This document shows positions 1 through 6,191 of a stretch of DNA of 10,757 bases, piece by piece; position 1 is the first letter of the stretch; each line of letters begins with the position of its first letter. Source of the DNA: Bacteroidales bacterium UBA1204 (lineage in GTDB: Bacteria; Bacteroidota; Bacteroidia; Bacteroidales; F082); contig DBXU01000146.1 in NCBI GenBank assembly GCA_002310075.1, forward strand, positions 3,682-14,438, read 5' to 3'. Both the position numbers and the translations under genes were made by a program. The notes under the pieces were generated by a model. That model saw nothing but the letters and a program-made list of their open reading frames with translations. It was not told where the DNA came from and did not search any database.

Positions 1-789
1 GCCACAAAGGCCATCAACGCCTCGGGTTTGCGTCCCGACCAGATAGACTTTCTCTTGGTCTCGAATGTGGCTAACCGTCACATCACCCCAGGATTGAGTT
101 GCATCGTGCAAAAACGTATCGGTCTCAGTTGCGCCGGCCTCGACATCAATGTGGCTTGCGCTGGTTTTGTCAATGCGTTGATGCTCGCCGATGGCATGAT
201 GAAAGCCGGTCATGCGAAGAACATATTAATATTGTGTGCTGAAGAGCCTACCAAATACTGCAACTGGCACGAGCGTGACTGCAGCGTGCTTTTTGGCGAC
301 GGTGCAGGTGCCGTGGTGCTGACCGCTGGCAACGCCTTCAAAGACGTGAAGCTCACCATGATCAGCGACCGCGATGTGCTTTACTATGAGCGTGGCATGG
401 AAACGACGCCTTTCGAACAGCACTATGTGAAAGGTCAACCCTTGGTGATGAAAGGCAAAGAGCTGTTCAAGACTGCCGTCACCGAATCGGCCAAAGACAT
501 CCAGAATGTGCTTGACTACAACCATTTGACCCATGAGGATATCACTTGGTTCATGCTTCATCAGGCCAACAAACGCATCATTGAAGGCATTCGTCACATT
601 ATCGGAGGTCCCGAGGAGAAGTATCCAACCGTCATCGAGAAGTACGGCAACACTTCATCAGCCAGTATCCCGATTATGCTTGACGAGATGCTGAAGGCAG
701 GTAAGATCAAAGAAGGCGACAAGATCATCATGAGTGCCTTTGGCGCTGGCTTTGTGTCTGCCGCCTGCCTTTGGGAATGGGAGTTTTAA
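1..789 (+). CDS. fabH: beta-ketoacyl-ACP synthase III (FabH-like), 5' end missing
   Basis: This is a condensing enzyme of the KAS III type, which starts acyl chains by joining an acyl-CoA primer to malonyl-ACP in the cytoplasm. The frame is open from base 1, so 262 residues are visible. Compared with the usual 320-330 residues, about 60 N-terminal residues lie outside the window. The KAS III triad is visible: Cys in the motif NVACAGF (codon 157-159), His in LHQANKRI (559-561) and Asn in YGNTSSASIP (649-651). The glycine-rich LFGDGAGAVVL motif is also present. It is followed after 34 bp by a FabF-type synthase and three more FAS-type genes, so it is probably the primer-loading step of that set. 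Primer specificity cannot be read from sequence. It could be housekeeping FabH or a paralogue for a specialised lipid; the triad itself is clear. Confidence 0.88.
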   Translation, partial: ATKAINASGLRPDQIDFLLVSNVANRHITPGLSCIVQKRIGLSCAGLDINVACAGFVNALMLADGMMKAGHAKNILILCAEEPTKYCNWHERDCSVLFGDGAGAVVLTAGNAFKDVKLTMISDRDVLYYERGMETTPFEQHYVKGQPLVMKGKELFKTAVTESAKDIQNVLDYNHLTHEDITWFMLHQANKRIIEGIRHIIGGPEEKYPTVIEKYGNTSSASIPIMLDEMLKAGKIKEGDKIIMSAFGAGFVSAACLWEWEF

Positions 790-820
790 GAGTTTAGAGT
801 TTAAAGTTTAGAGTTTAGAG
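790..820 (+). repeat. four-copy heptamer tandem repeat in the intergenic gap
   Basis: Bases 791-818 are four head-to-tail copies of the heptamer agtttaR (agtttag, agtttaa, agtttag, agtttag), followed by a partial copy. They fill almost the whole 34-bp gap between the KAS III stop (787-789) and the next start codon (824). The repeat is non-coding and contains no Shine-Dalgarno-like sequence. A change in copy number would alter spacing between the two genes but not a reading frame. Confidence 0.8.
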
Positions 821-823
821 AAA

Positions 824-2068
824 ATGGAAAACAAGAATAGAAGAGTAGTTATTACAGGCATGGGCGCCGTTTCGCCGATTGGCAATGACCTGCCGACCAT
901 TTGGGATAATTTGATGAAGGGCTATTGCGGTATCGACTTCATCAAATCGTTCGATGCCACCGACCTTCCCGTGAAGATTGCTGCCGAGCTGAAGGACTTT
1001 GATCCTGAAGCATGTGGCGTCGACAAGGGTTTCGTCAAACGCAACGACCGTTTTGCTGTCTACGCAATGGCTGCAGCCTATCAAGCCATGAAAGGCAATG
1101 AAGACTTGCAACTGTCACCCGACCGTCTGGGCGTATATATCGGATCGGGCATCGGCGGCTTCGACACCATCTTGCGTGAGATCACGAAGTACAATACTGA
1201 AGGTGCTCGTTGGATTTCCCCACTCATGATCCCCACCATGATTGGCAACATGGCCACCGGAAGTGTCGCCATTCGCTATAATGCTCAAGGCCCGACCTTG
1301 CCTATTGTCACGGCCTGCGCTACAGGTACTCATTCCATCGGAGAGGCTTATCGTGCCATTAAGCACGGCTATGCCGACGCCATCATCTCAGGTGGCTCCG
1401 AGGCGGGCATCAACCCGATCTCCATCGCTGGTTTTGCTAACTGCAAGGCATTGACGCGTACAGAAGACCCCAAGTATGCCTCTTTGCCCTTCAATAAAAA
1501 CCGTGGCGGCTTCGTCATCGCTGAAGGTTCGGGCGTCGTTCTTCTTGAGGAATACGAACATGCCAAACAGCGTGGCGCGACCATCTATGCTGAGGTTTGT
1601 GGCTATGGCAATAGCTGTGACGCTTACCACAGCACGGCTCCGCGTCCCGATGGTACCACCCAAAGCTTGGCCATCAAGCAAGCGCTTGAGGAAGCCCAAT
1701 ATAAGGCTGGCGAGTCATTGTATATCAACGCACACGGCACTGGCACTCCCATGAACGACAGCGGTGAGACTCACGCTATCAAGATTGCCATGGGTGAGGA
1801 AGAAGCCCGTAAGGCTCATATCAGCTCTACGAAATCTGAAATGGGTCACGCACTTGGTGCTGCTGGCGCTATCGAACTGGTCATCAGCGTGATGGCTCTG
1901 AATAACGGCATCGTTCCTCCAACCATCAACTTGGACGAGCCTGATCCGGACTGCGACCTCGACTACACGCCCAACAAACCCCTCAAGGTGGATTTGGACA
2001 TCGCCATCTCCAACTCCTTGGGCTTTGGCGGTCACAATGCTTGCGTTGCCATTCGTAAAATCAAATAA
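824..2068 (+). CDS. fabF: beta-ketoacyl-ACP synthase II (FabF-type)
   Basis: A 414-residue elongating condensing enzyme that joins malonyl-ACP to a growing acyl-ACP with loss of CO2. Length matches FabF (about 410-415). The N-terminal strand RVVITGMGAVSPIG is typical. The Cys-His-His active site is complete: Cys165 in VTACATGTHS, His304 in NAHGTGTPMND and His342 in MGHALGAAGA, with the conserved Lys337 just before it. The C-terminal NSLGFGGHNACV is also standard. Because the catalytic Cys is present this is an active synthase, not a chain-length factor. The usual PFD..RDGFV motif reads PFNKNRGGFV here, a mild divergence. The ATG at 824 follows the heptamer repeat, and the gene is followed after 20 bp by the dehydratase. 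It could be the housekeeping FabF or a pathway-specific copy; context slightly favours a dedicated cluster. Confidence 0.93.
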   Translation: MENKNRRVVITGMGAVSPIGNDLPTIWDNLMKGYCGIDFIKSFDATDLPVKIAAELKDFDPEACGVDKGFVKRNDRFAVYAMAAAYQAMKGNEDLQLSPDRLGVYIGSGIGGFDTILREITKYNTEGARWISPLMIPTMIGNMATGSVAIRYNAQGPTLPIVTACATGTHSIGEAYRAIKHGYADAIISGGSEAGINPISIAGFANCKALTRTEDPKYASLPFNKNRGGFVIAEGSGVVLLEEYEHAKQRGATIYAEVCGYGNSCDAYHSTAPRPDGTTQSLAIKQALEEAQYKAGESLYINAHGTGTPMNDSGETHAIKIAMGEEEARKAHISSTKSEMGHALGAAGAIELVISVMALNNGIVPPTINLDEPDPDCDLDYTPNKPLKVDLDIAISNSLGFGGHNACVAIRKIK

Positions 2069-2088
2069 TCAATTATAAACAACATAAA

Positions 2089-2514
2089 ATGAACAGAGAC
2101 GAAATCAAACAGTATCTCCCGCACCGCGAGCCTATGCTCCTGGTCGACGAGATGACCCTCGACGAAAACCATGTCGCTCATTCCAAGTACCATGTGACGG
2201 GCGAGGAGTTCTTCCTGAAAGGCCATTTCCCTGGCGAACCCGTTGTGCCTGGCGTTATCCTTTGTGAGATCATGGCACAGTCGTGCGCCCTGCTGATGAA
2301 GGATGACCTCATCGGCAAACTGACCTTCTATACTGGTATCGACAAGGTACGTTTCAAGAACAGCGTCAAGCCTGGCGACACCGTCGAGGTGGAAGCCACA
2401 TTGACCTATCACCGTGCCAACATTTACATTTGTTCTGCTACGCTTAGCGTAGGTGGAAAGATGTGCGTTAAAGGCGAACTTTCTTTCGCTTTGTTGCCAG
2501 ATACGAGAAAATAA
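2089..2514 (+). CDS. fabZ: 3-hydroxyacyl-ACP dehydratase (FabZ-type hotdog fold)
   Basis: A 141-residue single-hotdog dehydratase that removes water from 3-hydroxyacyl-ACP to give trans-2-enoyl-ACP. Near the N-terminus it has the FabZ signature LPHREPMLLVDE. The catalytic His46 lies in GHFPGEPVVPGV, and the partner acid Glu60 in ILCEIMAQ. The 14-residue separation matches E. coli FabZ (His54/Glu68). Length is close to the family norm of 140-150. The ATG at 2089 follows an A/T-rich leader with no Shine-Dalgarno, usual for Bacteroidota. It sits 20 bp after the FabF-type gene and 17 bp before the ACP start, so is almost certainly co-transcribed with both. Confidence 0.93.
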   Translation: MNRDEIKQYLPHREPMLLVDEMTLDENHVAHSKYHVTGEEFFLKGHFPGEPVVPGVILCEIMAQSCALLMKDDLIGKLTFYTGIDKVRFKNSVKPGDTVEVEATLTYHRANIYICSATLSVGGKMCVKGELSFALLPDTRK

Positions 2515-2531
2515 TTGTAATTTTGTGCGTT
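2511..2531 (+). promoter_or_regulatory. possible internal -7 element ahead of the ACP gene
   Basis: Bases 2518-2525 read TAATTTTG, an exact match to the Bacteroidota -7 consensus TAnnTTTG. The nearest upstream TTTG (2490-2493) is 24 nt away, longer than the usual 19-21. If used, transcription would begin at or very near the ACP start codon (2532). A short match in A/T-rich sequence can be chance, so this is tentative. Confidence 0.25.
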
Positions 2532-2777
2532 ATGGCTACGATACAAGACAAGGCGAGGGCATTAGTCGCTACCAAGCTGAACATTAGCGAGAGCGAAATT
2601 ACGCCAGAGAAGAACTTCTTCAACGATTTGGGTGCCGATTCGTTGGATTTCGTCGAGCTTTCTATGATTCTTGAACACGAATTCAACGTGAAGTTTACTG
2701 AAGACGACACGGCCCAAGTGAAGACCGTCGGCGACTTGTATGAACTGATTGAAAGATATACGAAGAAAACCAAATAA
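2532..2777 (+). CDS. acpP: acyl carrier protein
   Basis: An 81-residue acidic acyl carrier protein that holds the growing acyl chain on a 4'-phosphopantetheine arm. The attachment site is Ser37 in the motif GADSLDFVEL, preceded by FFNDLG as in classical AcpP. Length matches the family (75-85). The start is taken at ATG 2532, giving the usual MATIQDKAR beginning; an in-frame TTG three codons upstream (2523) is open but adds non-conserved residues. The gene lies between the dehydratase and ketoreductase genes with gaps of 17 and 10 bp. It may be the carrier for this cluster specifically or the general cellular ACP; the sequence is very AcpP-like, so specificity cannot be settled here. Confidence 0.93.
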   Translation: MATIQDKARALVATKLNISESEITPEKNFFNDLGADSLDFVELSMILEHEFNVKFTEDDTAQVKTVGDLYELIERYTKKTK

Positions 2778-2787
2778 CAGAAAAATC

Positions 2788-3534
2788 ATGGGATTATTAG
2801 AAAATAAAGTGGCTCTGATTACAGGAGCCGGTCGTGGCATCGGCAAGGCCATCGCCTTGCGTTTTGCCCAAGAAGGTTGCAACATCGCCTTCACCGATAT
2901 CGCATTGAACGAAGTTGTCATGGAAACGGAAAAGGAACTGCAAGCACTTGGTATCAAGGCCAAGGCTTATGCTTCTAATGCAGCTAACTTTGAGGAGACG
3001 CACCAAGTCGTCGATGAAATCGTCAAGGACTTCGGTCGTATCGACATCCTCGTCAACAATGCTGGTATCACCAAGGATACAGCTTTGAAGCGCATGACCG
3101 AGGAACAATGGGATGCCGTCATCAACGTGAACCTCAAGTCGGTGTTCAACTTCACCAAGGCCGTGCAGCCCGTCATGTGGAAGCAGGCTGGTGGTAGCGT
3201 TATCAACATGAGTTCCGTGGTGGGCGTTTCAGGTAATGCCAACCAATGCAACTACAGCGCTTCGAAGGCTGGTATCATCGGCTTCACCAAGAGTGCTGCC
3301 AAGGAGATGGGCGTGCGCAACATTCGCCACAACGCCATCGCTCCTGGTTTCATCATCACGGCCATGACCAACGCCCTTCCTGAGGATGTCCGCAAGGCTT
3401 GGGAAAGCCTTATCCCGCTTCGTCGCGGCGGTACGCCTGAAGATGTGGCCAATGTAGCCCTCTTCCTCGCCTCCGACCTCAGCTCGTATGTTACGGGTCA
3501 GGTCATCCACTGCTGTGGCGGCATGAATTGCTAA
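2788..3534 (+). CDS. fabG: 3-oxoacyl-ACP reductase (FabG-type SDR)
   Basis: A 248-residue short-chain dehydrogenase that would reduce 3-oxoacyl-ACP to 3-hydroxyacyl-ACP with NAD(P)H. The Rossmann cofactor motif TGAGRGIG is at residues 12-19, and NNAG at 90-93. The catalytic set Asn115, Ser143, Tyr156 and Lys160 (YSASK) is complete. The start is ATG 2788, giving MGLLENKVALITG; the frame is open 39 bp further upstream but that overlaps the ACP gene and is not conserved sequence. Two places differ from the usual FabG pattern. The tail reads VIHCCGGMNC where VDGGM or VNGGM is normal, and IRHNAIAPGF has His where Val, Ala or Thr is usual. These may tune substrate or subunit contacts, as the C-terminus contributes to the tetramer in this family. 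Last gene of the cluster; a terminator follows 30 bp later. Confidence 0.92.
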   Translation: MGLLENKVALITGAGRGIGKAIALRFAQEGCNIAFTDIALNEVVMETEKELQALGIKAKAYASNAANFEETHQVVDEIVKDFGRIDILVNNAGITKDTALKRMTEEQWDAVINVNLKSVFNFTKAVQPVMWKQAGGSVINMSSVVGVSGNANQCNYSASKAGIIGFTKSAAKEMGVRNIRHNAIAPGFIITAMTNALPEDVRKAWESLIPLRRGGTPEDVANVALFLASDLSSYVTGQVIHCCGGMNC

Positions 3535-3564
3535 GAAAACAAATTTTGAAAACGATTGCAGAAG

Positions 3565-3592
3565 AAAAGCCTCGCCGTTTGGCGGGGCTTTT
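3565..3592. terminator. bidirectional intrinsic terminator between convergent genes
   Basis: The arms aaaagcctcgcc (3565-3576) and ggcggggctttt (3581-3592) pair over 12 positions, with a single G-T wobble, around a gttt loop. The hairpin is G/C-rich at the top and flanked by A-run and T-run, so it can act in both directions. It lies between the FabG-type stop (3534) and the LytTR-gene stop (3596) and would end both transcripts. Confidence 0.88.
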
Positions 3593-3595
3593 CAT

Positions 3596-4483
3596 TTATT
3601 TCTTGTTAAAGGCTTCCAAAACCTTCGAAGAATAGGTTTTGGAAACAGGGATCGATTCCAGCCCTTCGCGCTCGAAATCGATGACAAAACCATCGGCCTC
3701 GTTGTGGAGCACGCTCACTTTATTGATGTTGACGATATAGGAACGGTGGCAGCGCATCAGGCTGCTGGAATCCACACAGTTGTCAGCAATGGTCTGCATC
3801 TTGCAGCGCAACATATAACTGGCAATGGTGCCACTGCGCTGGTAAAACACATTGATGTAGTTGTCCTCCGCCTTAATATAAAACAGGTTGTCAAGCTTGA
3901 CTGACAGCTTTAGGTTGCCATTGTTGTCCATCAGGTTGATGATCTCGGTGTGCTCGGGCATTACCTCATTGTCTGATTCCACAGTGTCGCTCTTGGTGAG
4001 CATCAGACGTTGTTGCGCGTCTTTAAGCAAAATGACTAGGTCGGTGACCGTATAGGGTACGCCCAAGGCAACTAGGGTGATGAGGAAGCTTTTTGCCAAG
4101 ATGTATGCAAAGCCATAACTCTTTCCTCCTGTAGGCTGTATCTGAAAATGGGAAAGGAGAGTGTAAAACACAGAAATCAACACGATTTCGAGGAAAAGCC
4201 ACAGGATATAGAACCAAAACGGGAAATGGCGCATCTTCTTGACAAGCCATGTCATCAATGTGCGGCTGAGGGCCAAAAACAAGGTGCCAGTGCCTACAAA
4301 TGCCAGTGTTGTGAAGAAATAGCTTCCCTTTCCAACTTGAAACCAAGCGGTGGCCGAGAAAGGGACATAGGCGGTCAGGAAAACGAGAGCAAACAAGGTC
4401 GAGATGATAACGTTGATTGACTGGCTGACAGGCTCTGTCAGACACTCAGGAGTTTGCGTTATCAGTCGTTTTGGGTATTTCAT
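3596..4483 (-). CDS. membrane-anchored LytTR-family DNA-binding regulator
   Basis: A 295-residue protein. The N-terminal half has four predicted membrane segments (about residues 24-42, 54-74, 89-110 and 124-152). A polar linker of about 30 residues follows, then a C-terminal LytTR domain (about 185-293). LytTR hallmarks are YIKAEDNYINVF (202-213), MRCHRSYIVNINKV (243-256) and IPVSKTY (278-284). LytTR domains bind direct repeats upstream of target genes. Here the domain is tied to the membrane and has no response-regulator receiver, so it is probably a one-component regulator sensing a membrane or envelope signal. No histidine kinase neighbours it, and no target can be named. The ATG at 4483 is chosen because the promoter lies just upstream. 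It converges with the FAS-like cluster and is separated from recX by 38 bp. Confidence 0.88.
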   Translation of the reverse strand: MKYPKRLITQTPECLTEPVSQSINVIISTLFALVFLTAYVPFSATAWFQVGKGSYFFTTLAFVGTGTLFLALSRTLMTWLVKKMRHFPFWFYILWLFLEIVLISVFYTLLSHFQIQPTGGKSYGFAYILAKSFLITLVALGVPYTVTDLVILLKDAQQRLMLTKSDTVESDNEVMPEHTEIINLMDNNGNLKLSVKLDNLFYIKAEDNYINVFYQRSGTIASYMLRCKMQTIADNCVDSSSLMRCHRSYIVNINKVSVLHNEADGFVIDFEREGLESIPVSKTYSSKVLEAFNKK

Positions 4484-4503
4484 CGTTTTACTGGATTGGA
4501 CGG

Positions 4504-4533
4504 CAAAGATACAAAAAAACTCTAAATATCAAA
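4504..4533 (-). promoter_or_regulatory. Bacteroidota-type promoter for the LytTR gene
   Basis: Reading the minus strand, TTTG at 4533-4530 and TATCTTTG at 4511-4504 match the Bacteroidota -33 (TTTG) and -7 (TAnnTTTG) elements. The spacer is 18 nt, one short of the usual 19-21. The start codon is about 20 nt downstream of the -7 element. The -33 part lies inside the last codons of recX, so the LytTR gene can be transcribed independently. Confidence 0.6.
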
Positions 4534-5001
4534 TTCCTTCAAGACCTCCCAAATCAGAGAACCTTCAAAGCCTTTCTGCATAGCATAGGCAGCCAATTTG
4601 CGTTTCTTTTCGTAATCGGAGGCCGCCTTCACGGTCTTTGCTTTGGCTTTCAGAATCTCGATGAGTCGCTGGCGATATGTTTCTTCGTCGGTTTGCCCTA
4701 AAGCTTCTTCGATGATGTCTTTGTCAATGCCTTTCTGAATGAGGTGGAAACGGATTTTGTTCACACCCCAACCGCTTTGGTTGACCTTACCTCTGACGAA
4801 GCTTTTGGCAAATCTCTCATCGTTGACGAAGCGGTTATCCAAAAGATATTCTAGAATGATGTTTTTTTCTTTTTCAGCGATGTCATAGGTCTTCAGCTTA
4901 TCCTTGACATCCTTGACGCAGCGTTCTTGATAGGCACAATACTTGGCCATCTTGTCCAACACTTGGTCGGGCGAGAGCGGTTTGGCAGATGTTTTCGGCA
5001 T
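4522..5001 (-). CDS. recX: regulatory protein RecX
   Basis: A 159-residue RecX-type protein; the family binds RecA filaments and modulates or blocks recombinase activity. It shows the repeated three-helix architecture of the family. The first repeat contains KMAKYCAYQERC (about 18-28), the second YLLDNRFVNDERFAKSFV (52-69), followed by GWGVNKIRFHLIQKGI (77-92). The third is near the C-terminus, with AAYAMQKGF (137-145). Length fits (E. coli 166). The start is ATG 5001-4999, giving MPKTSAKPLS. The frame is open to 5118, but that extension lies inside the upstream gene. The upstream stop TGA (5003-5001) shares its A with this ATG, suggesting translational coupling. No recA is visible in the window. 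Confidence 0.9.
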   Translation of the reverse strand: MPKTSAKPLSPDQVLDKMAKYCAYQERCVKDVKDKLKTYDIAEKEKNIILEYLLDNRFVNDERFAKSFVRGKVNQSGWGVNKIRFHLIQKGIDKDIIEEALGQTDEETYRQRLIEILKAKAKTVKAASDYEKKRKLAAYAMQKGFEGSLIWEVLKEFDI

Positions 5002-6020
5002 CAGCAGTCGATTTTGAGGTCGCCTTCCTTGATCCAGCCTATCTTTCTCAGTATCAGTCCGAAAATCCAAGAAAGGACTGCGGGCAGCACGAAGCATACC
5101 AATGCCATTCCGATCCACATGTTCATGCCGCCTTCAGGCATGGCCGTATAAATGCCGATAGGACCGACAAGACCGCAAGTGCCCATGCCAGAACCGATGG
5201 GTATGTTTTCCAAGTGGAAGATGCAGGTTGAGATAGGACCTGTGATGGCGGCGGTAAGCAGCACGGGAATCCAAATCCTGGGATTCTTCACGATGTTGCC
5301 CATCTGCAGCATGGAGGTGCCGAGACCTTGTGCTACTAGTCCACCCCAGCGGTTTTCTCTGAAACTCAACACGGCGAAGCCAATCATCTGGGCACAGCAG
5401 CCAGCTGTGGCGGCGCCTCCAGCGATGCCACCCAAGCCGATGGCGAGGCAGATGGCCGCCGAACTGATGGGGAGGGTAAGTACCGAGCCTATGACTACTG
5501 ATACAATAATACCCATAAGGAAGGGCTGCATCTGAGTGGCGTTCTCAATGAAAGTGCCTAGGGCAGTCATCACCTTTTGTATGGGTGCACCGGCGAGGTA
5601 GGCCATCAACACGCCGCTGATAATGACTACGGCAGGGGTGACAAGGATGTCGACTTGTGTCTCTTTGTATACCATCTTGCCTAGTTCAATGGCTACAATG
5701 ACGGCGACATATGCGCCCATAGGGCCACCCAGCTCGTTGCCAGCGATTCCGACAGCAATGGCGCTGAACAGCACCAAGCCCTCGCAGCCGAGTTTGTAGG
5801 CGATAGCCACGGCAATGGCGGCACCTGTAGCAGCCTTGGCATATTTGGCGATGGTCTCAAAGGCTTCAATGCCCGTCTTATCGCCCAAGGTCTGGAAGAT
5901 GGTGCCGATGAGCAGCGAGGCGAACAGGCCTAGTGCCATAGCACCAAGAGCGTCGACAAAATAGGCCTTCCAGGTCATGTCGACGCCCTTGCGTTGTAAG
6001 AAAGATTTGAATTTGCTCAT
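5001..6020 (-). CDS. PTS EIIC-like membrane protein (PTS_EIIC_2 / PfoR family)
   Basis: A 339-residue, very hydrophobic integral inner-membrane protein with roughly nine to ten membrane segments after a short basic N-terminus (MSKFKSFLQRKG). It resembles the PTS_EIIC_2 family, which includes the PfoR regulator of Clostridium perfringens. Glycine-rich stretches such as VGIAGNELGGPMGAYVAV (90-107), LPISSAAICLAIGLGGIAGG (183-202) and the ENIPIGSGMGTCGLVGP region (271-287) are the most family-like parts. No EIIA, EIIB, HPr or sugar-metabolism gene is nearby, so it is an orphan and transport of a sugar is not supported. Its role may be transport without phosphorylation, or regulation. It is preceded on its strand by the 98-bp repeat and overlaps the recX start by one base. 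No clear promoter was found directly upstream, so it may be read from the nicotinamidase promoter. Confidence 0.8.
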   Translation of the reverse strand: MSKFKSFLQRKGVDMTWKAYFVDALGAMALGLFASLLIGTIFQTLGDKTGIEAFETIAKYAKAATGAAIAVAIAYKLGCEGLVLFSAIAVGIAGNELGGPMGAYVAVIVAIELGKMVYKETQVDILVTPAVVIISGVLMAYLAGAPIQKVMTALGTFIENATQMQPFLMGIIVSVVIGSVLTLPISSAAICLAIGLGGIAGGAATAGCCAQMIGFAVLSFRENRWGGLVAQGLGTSMLQMGNIVKNPRIWIPVLLTAAITGPISTCIFHLENIPIGSGMGTCGLVGPIGIYTAMPEGGMNMWIGMALVCFVLPAVLSWIFGLILRKIGWIKEGDLKIDC

Positions 6021-6055
6021 GTTTTGCTGTAAAGCTGCTGATAATACTCTGTTTC

Positions 6056-6153
6056 TTAACCGTCATTGCGGGCTTGACCCGCAATCTCCTATGCGGTTAG
6101 GTGTCTTCTTCGCGCTTAGGAGATGGCGGATGTTCCTCCGCCATGACGGTTAA
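6056..6153. repeat. 98-bp palindromic REP/MITE-like element with four-way-junction fold
   Basis: The outer arms are a perfect 11-bp inverted repeat, ttaaccgtcat (6056-6066) and atgacggttaa (6143-6153). Inside are three further stems in order. Hairpin 1 is tgcggg/cccgca (6067-6083, loop cttga). The middle stem is atctccta/taggagat (6084-6091 with 6117-6124), extended by gcg/cgc after a T-T mismatch. Hairpin 2 is ggcgga/tccgcc (6125-6142, loop tgttcc). The stems abut with no unpaired base at the junction. The ends are TTAA on both sides. It fills most of the 171-bp gap between the nicotinamidase and EIIC genes and encodes nothing. The arrangement resembles non-autonomous palindromic repeats; it may also stabilise or terminate the transcript. 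Confidence 0.85.
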
Positions 6154-6191
6154 AGCAGAATGGTCGTGAATCCCAGTTTTGTTTCAGCCTA

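Noticed and set aside
2749..2787. A longer FabG-type protein starting at 2749
   Set aside because: The extra 13 codons overlap the ACP gene and precede the standard MGLLENKVALITG start.
5002..5118. A longer RecX starting at 5118
   Set aside because: The extra 39 codons lie inside the EIIC gene in another frame and do not look like RecX. The ATG at 5001 gives normal family length.
5001..6020. A sugar PTS operon
   Set aside because: Only an EIIC-like protein is present. No EIIA, EIIB, EI, HPr or sugar enzyme is seen, so a working PTS is not supported.
6056..6153. A tRNA or riboswitch, because of the cloverleaf-like fold
   Set aside because: The outer stem is 11 bp, there are no D-loop or T-loop sequences and no CCA end, and the two ends are symmetric. 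This fits a palindromic repeat better than an RNA gene. No known riboswitch core was recognised.
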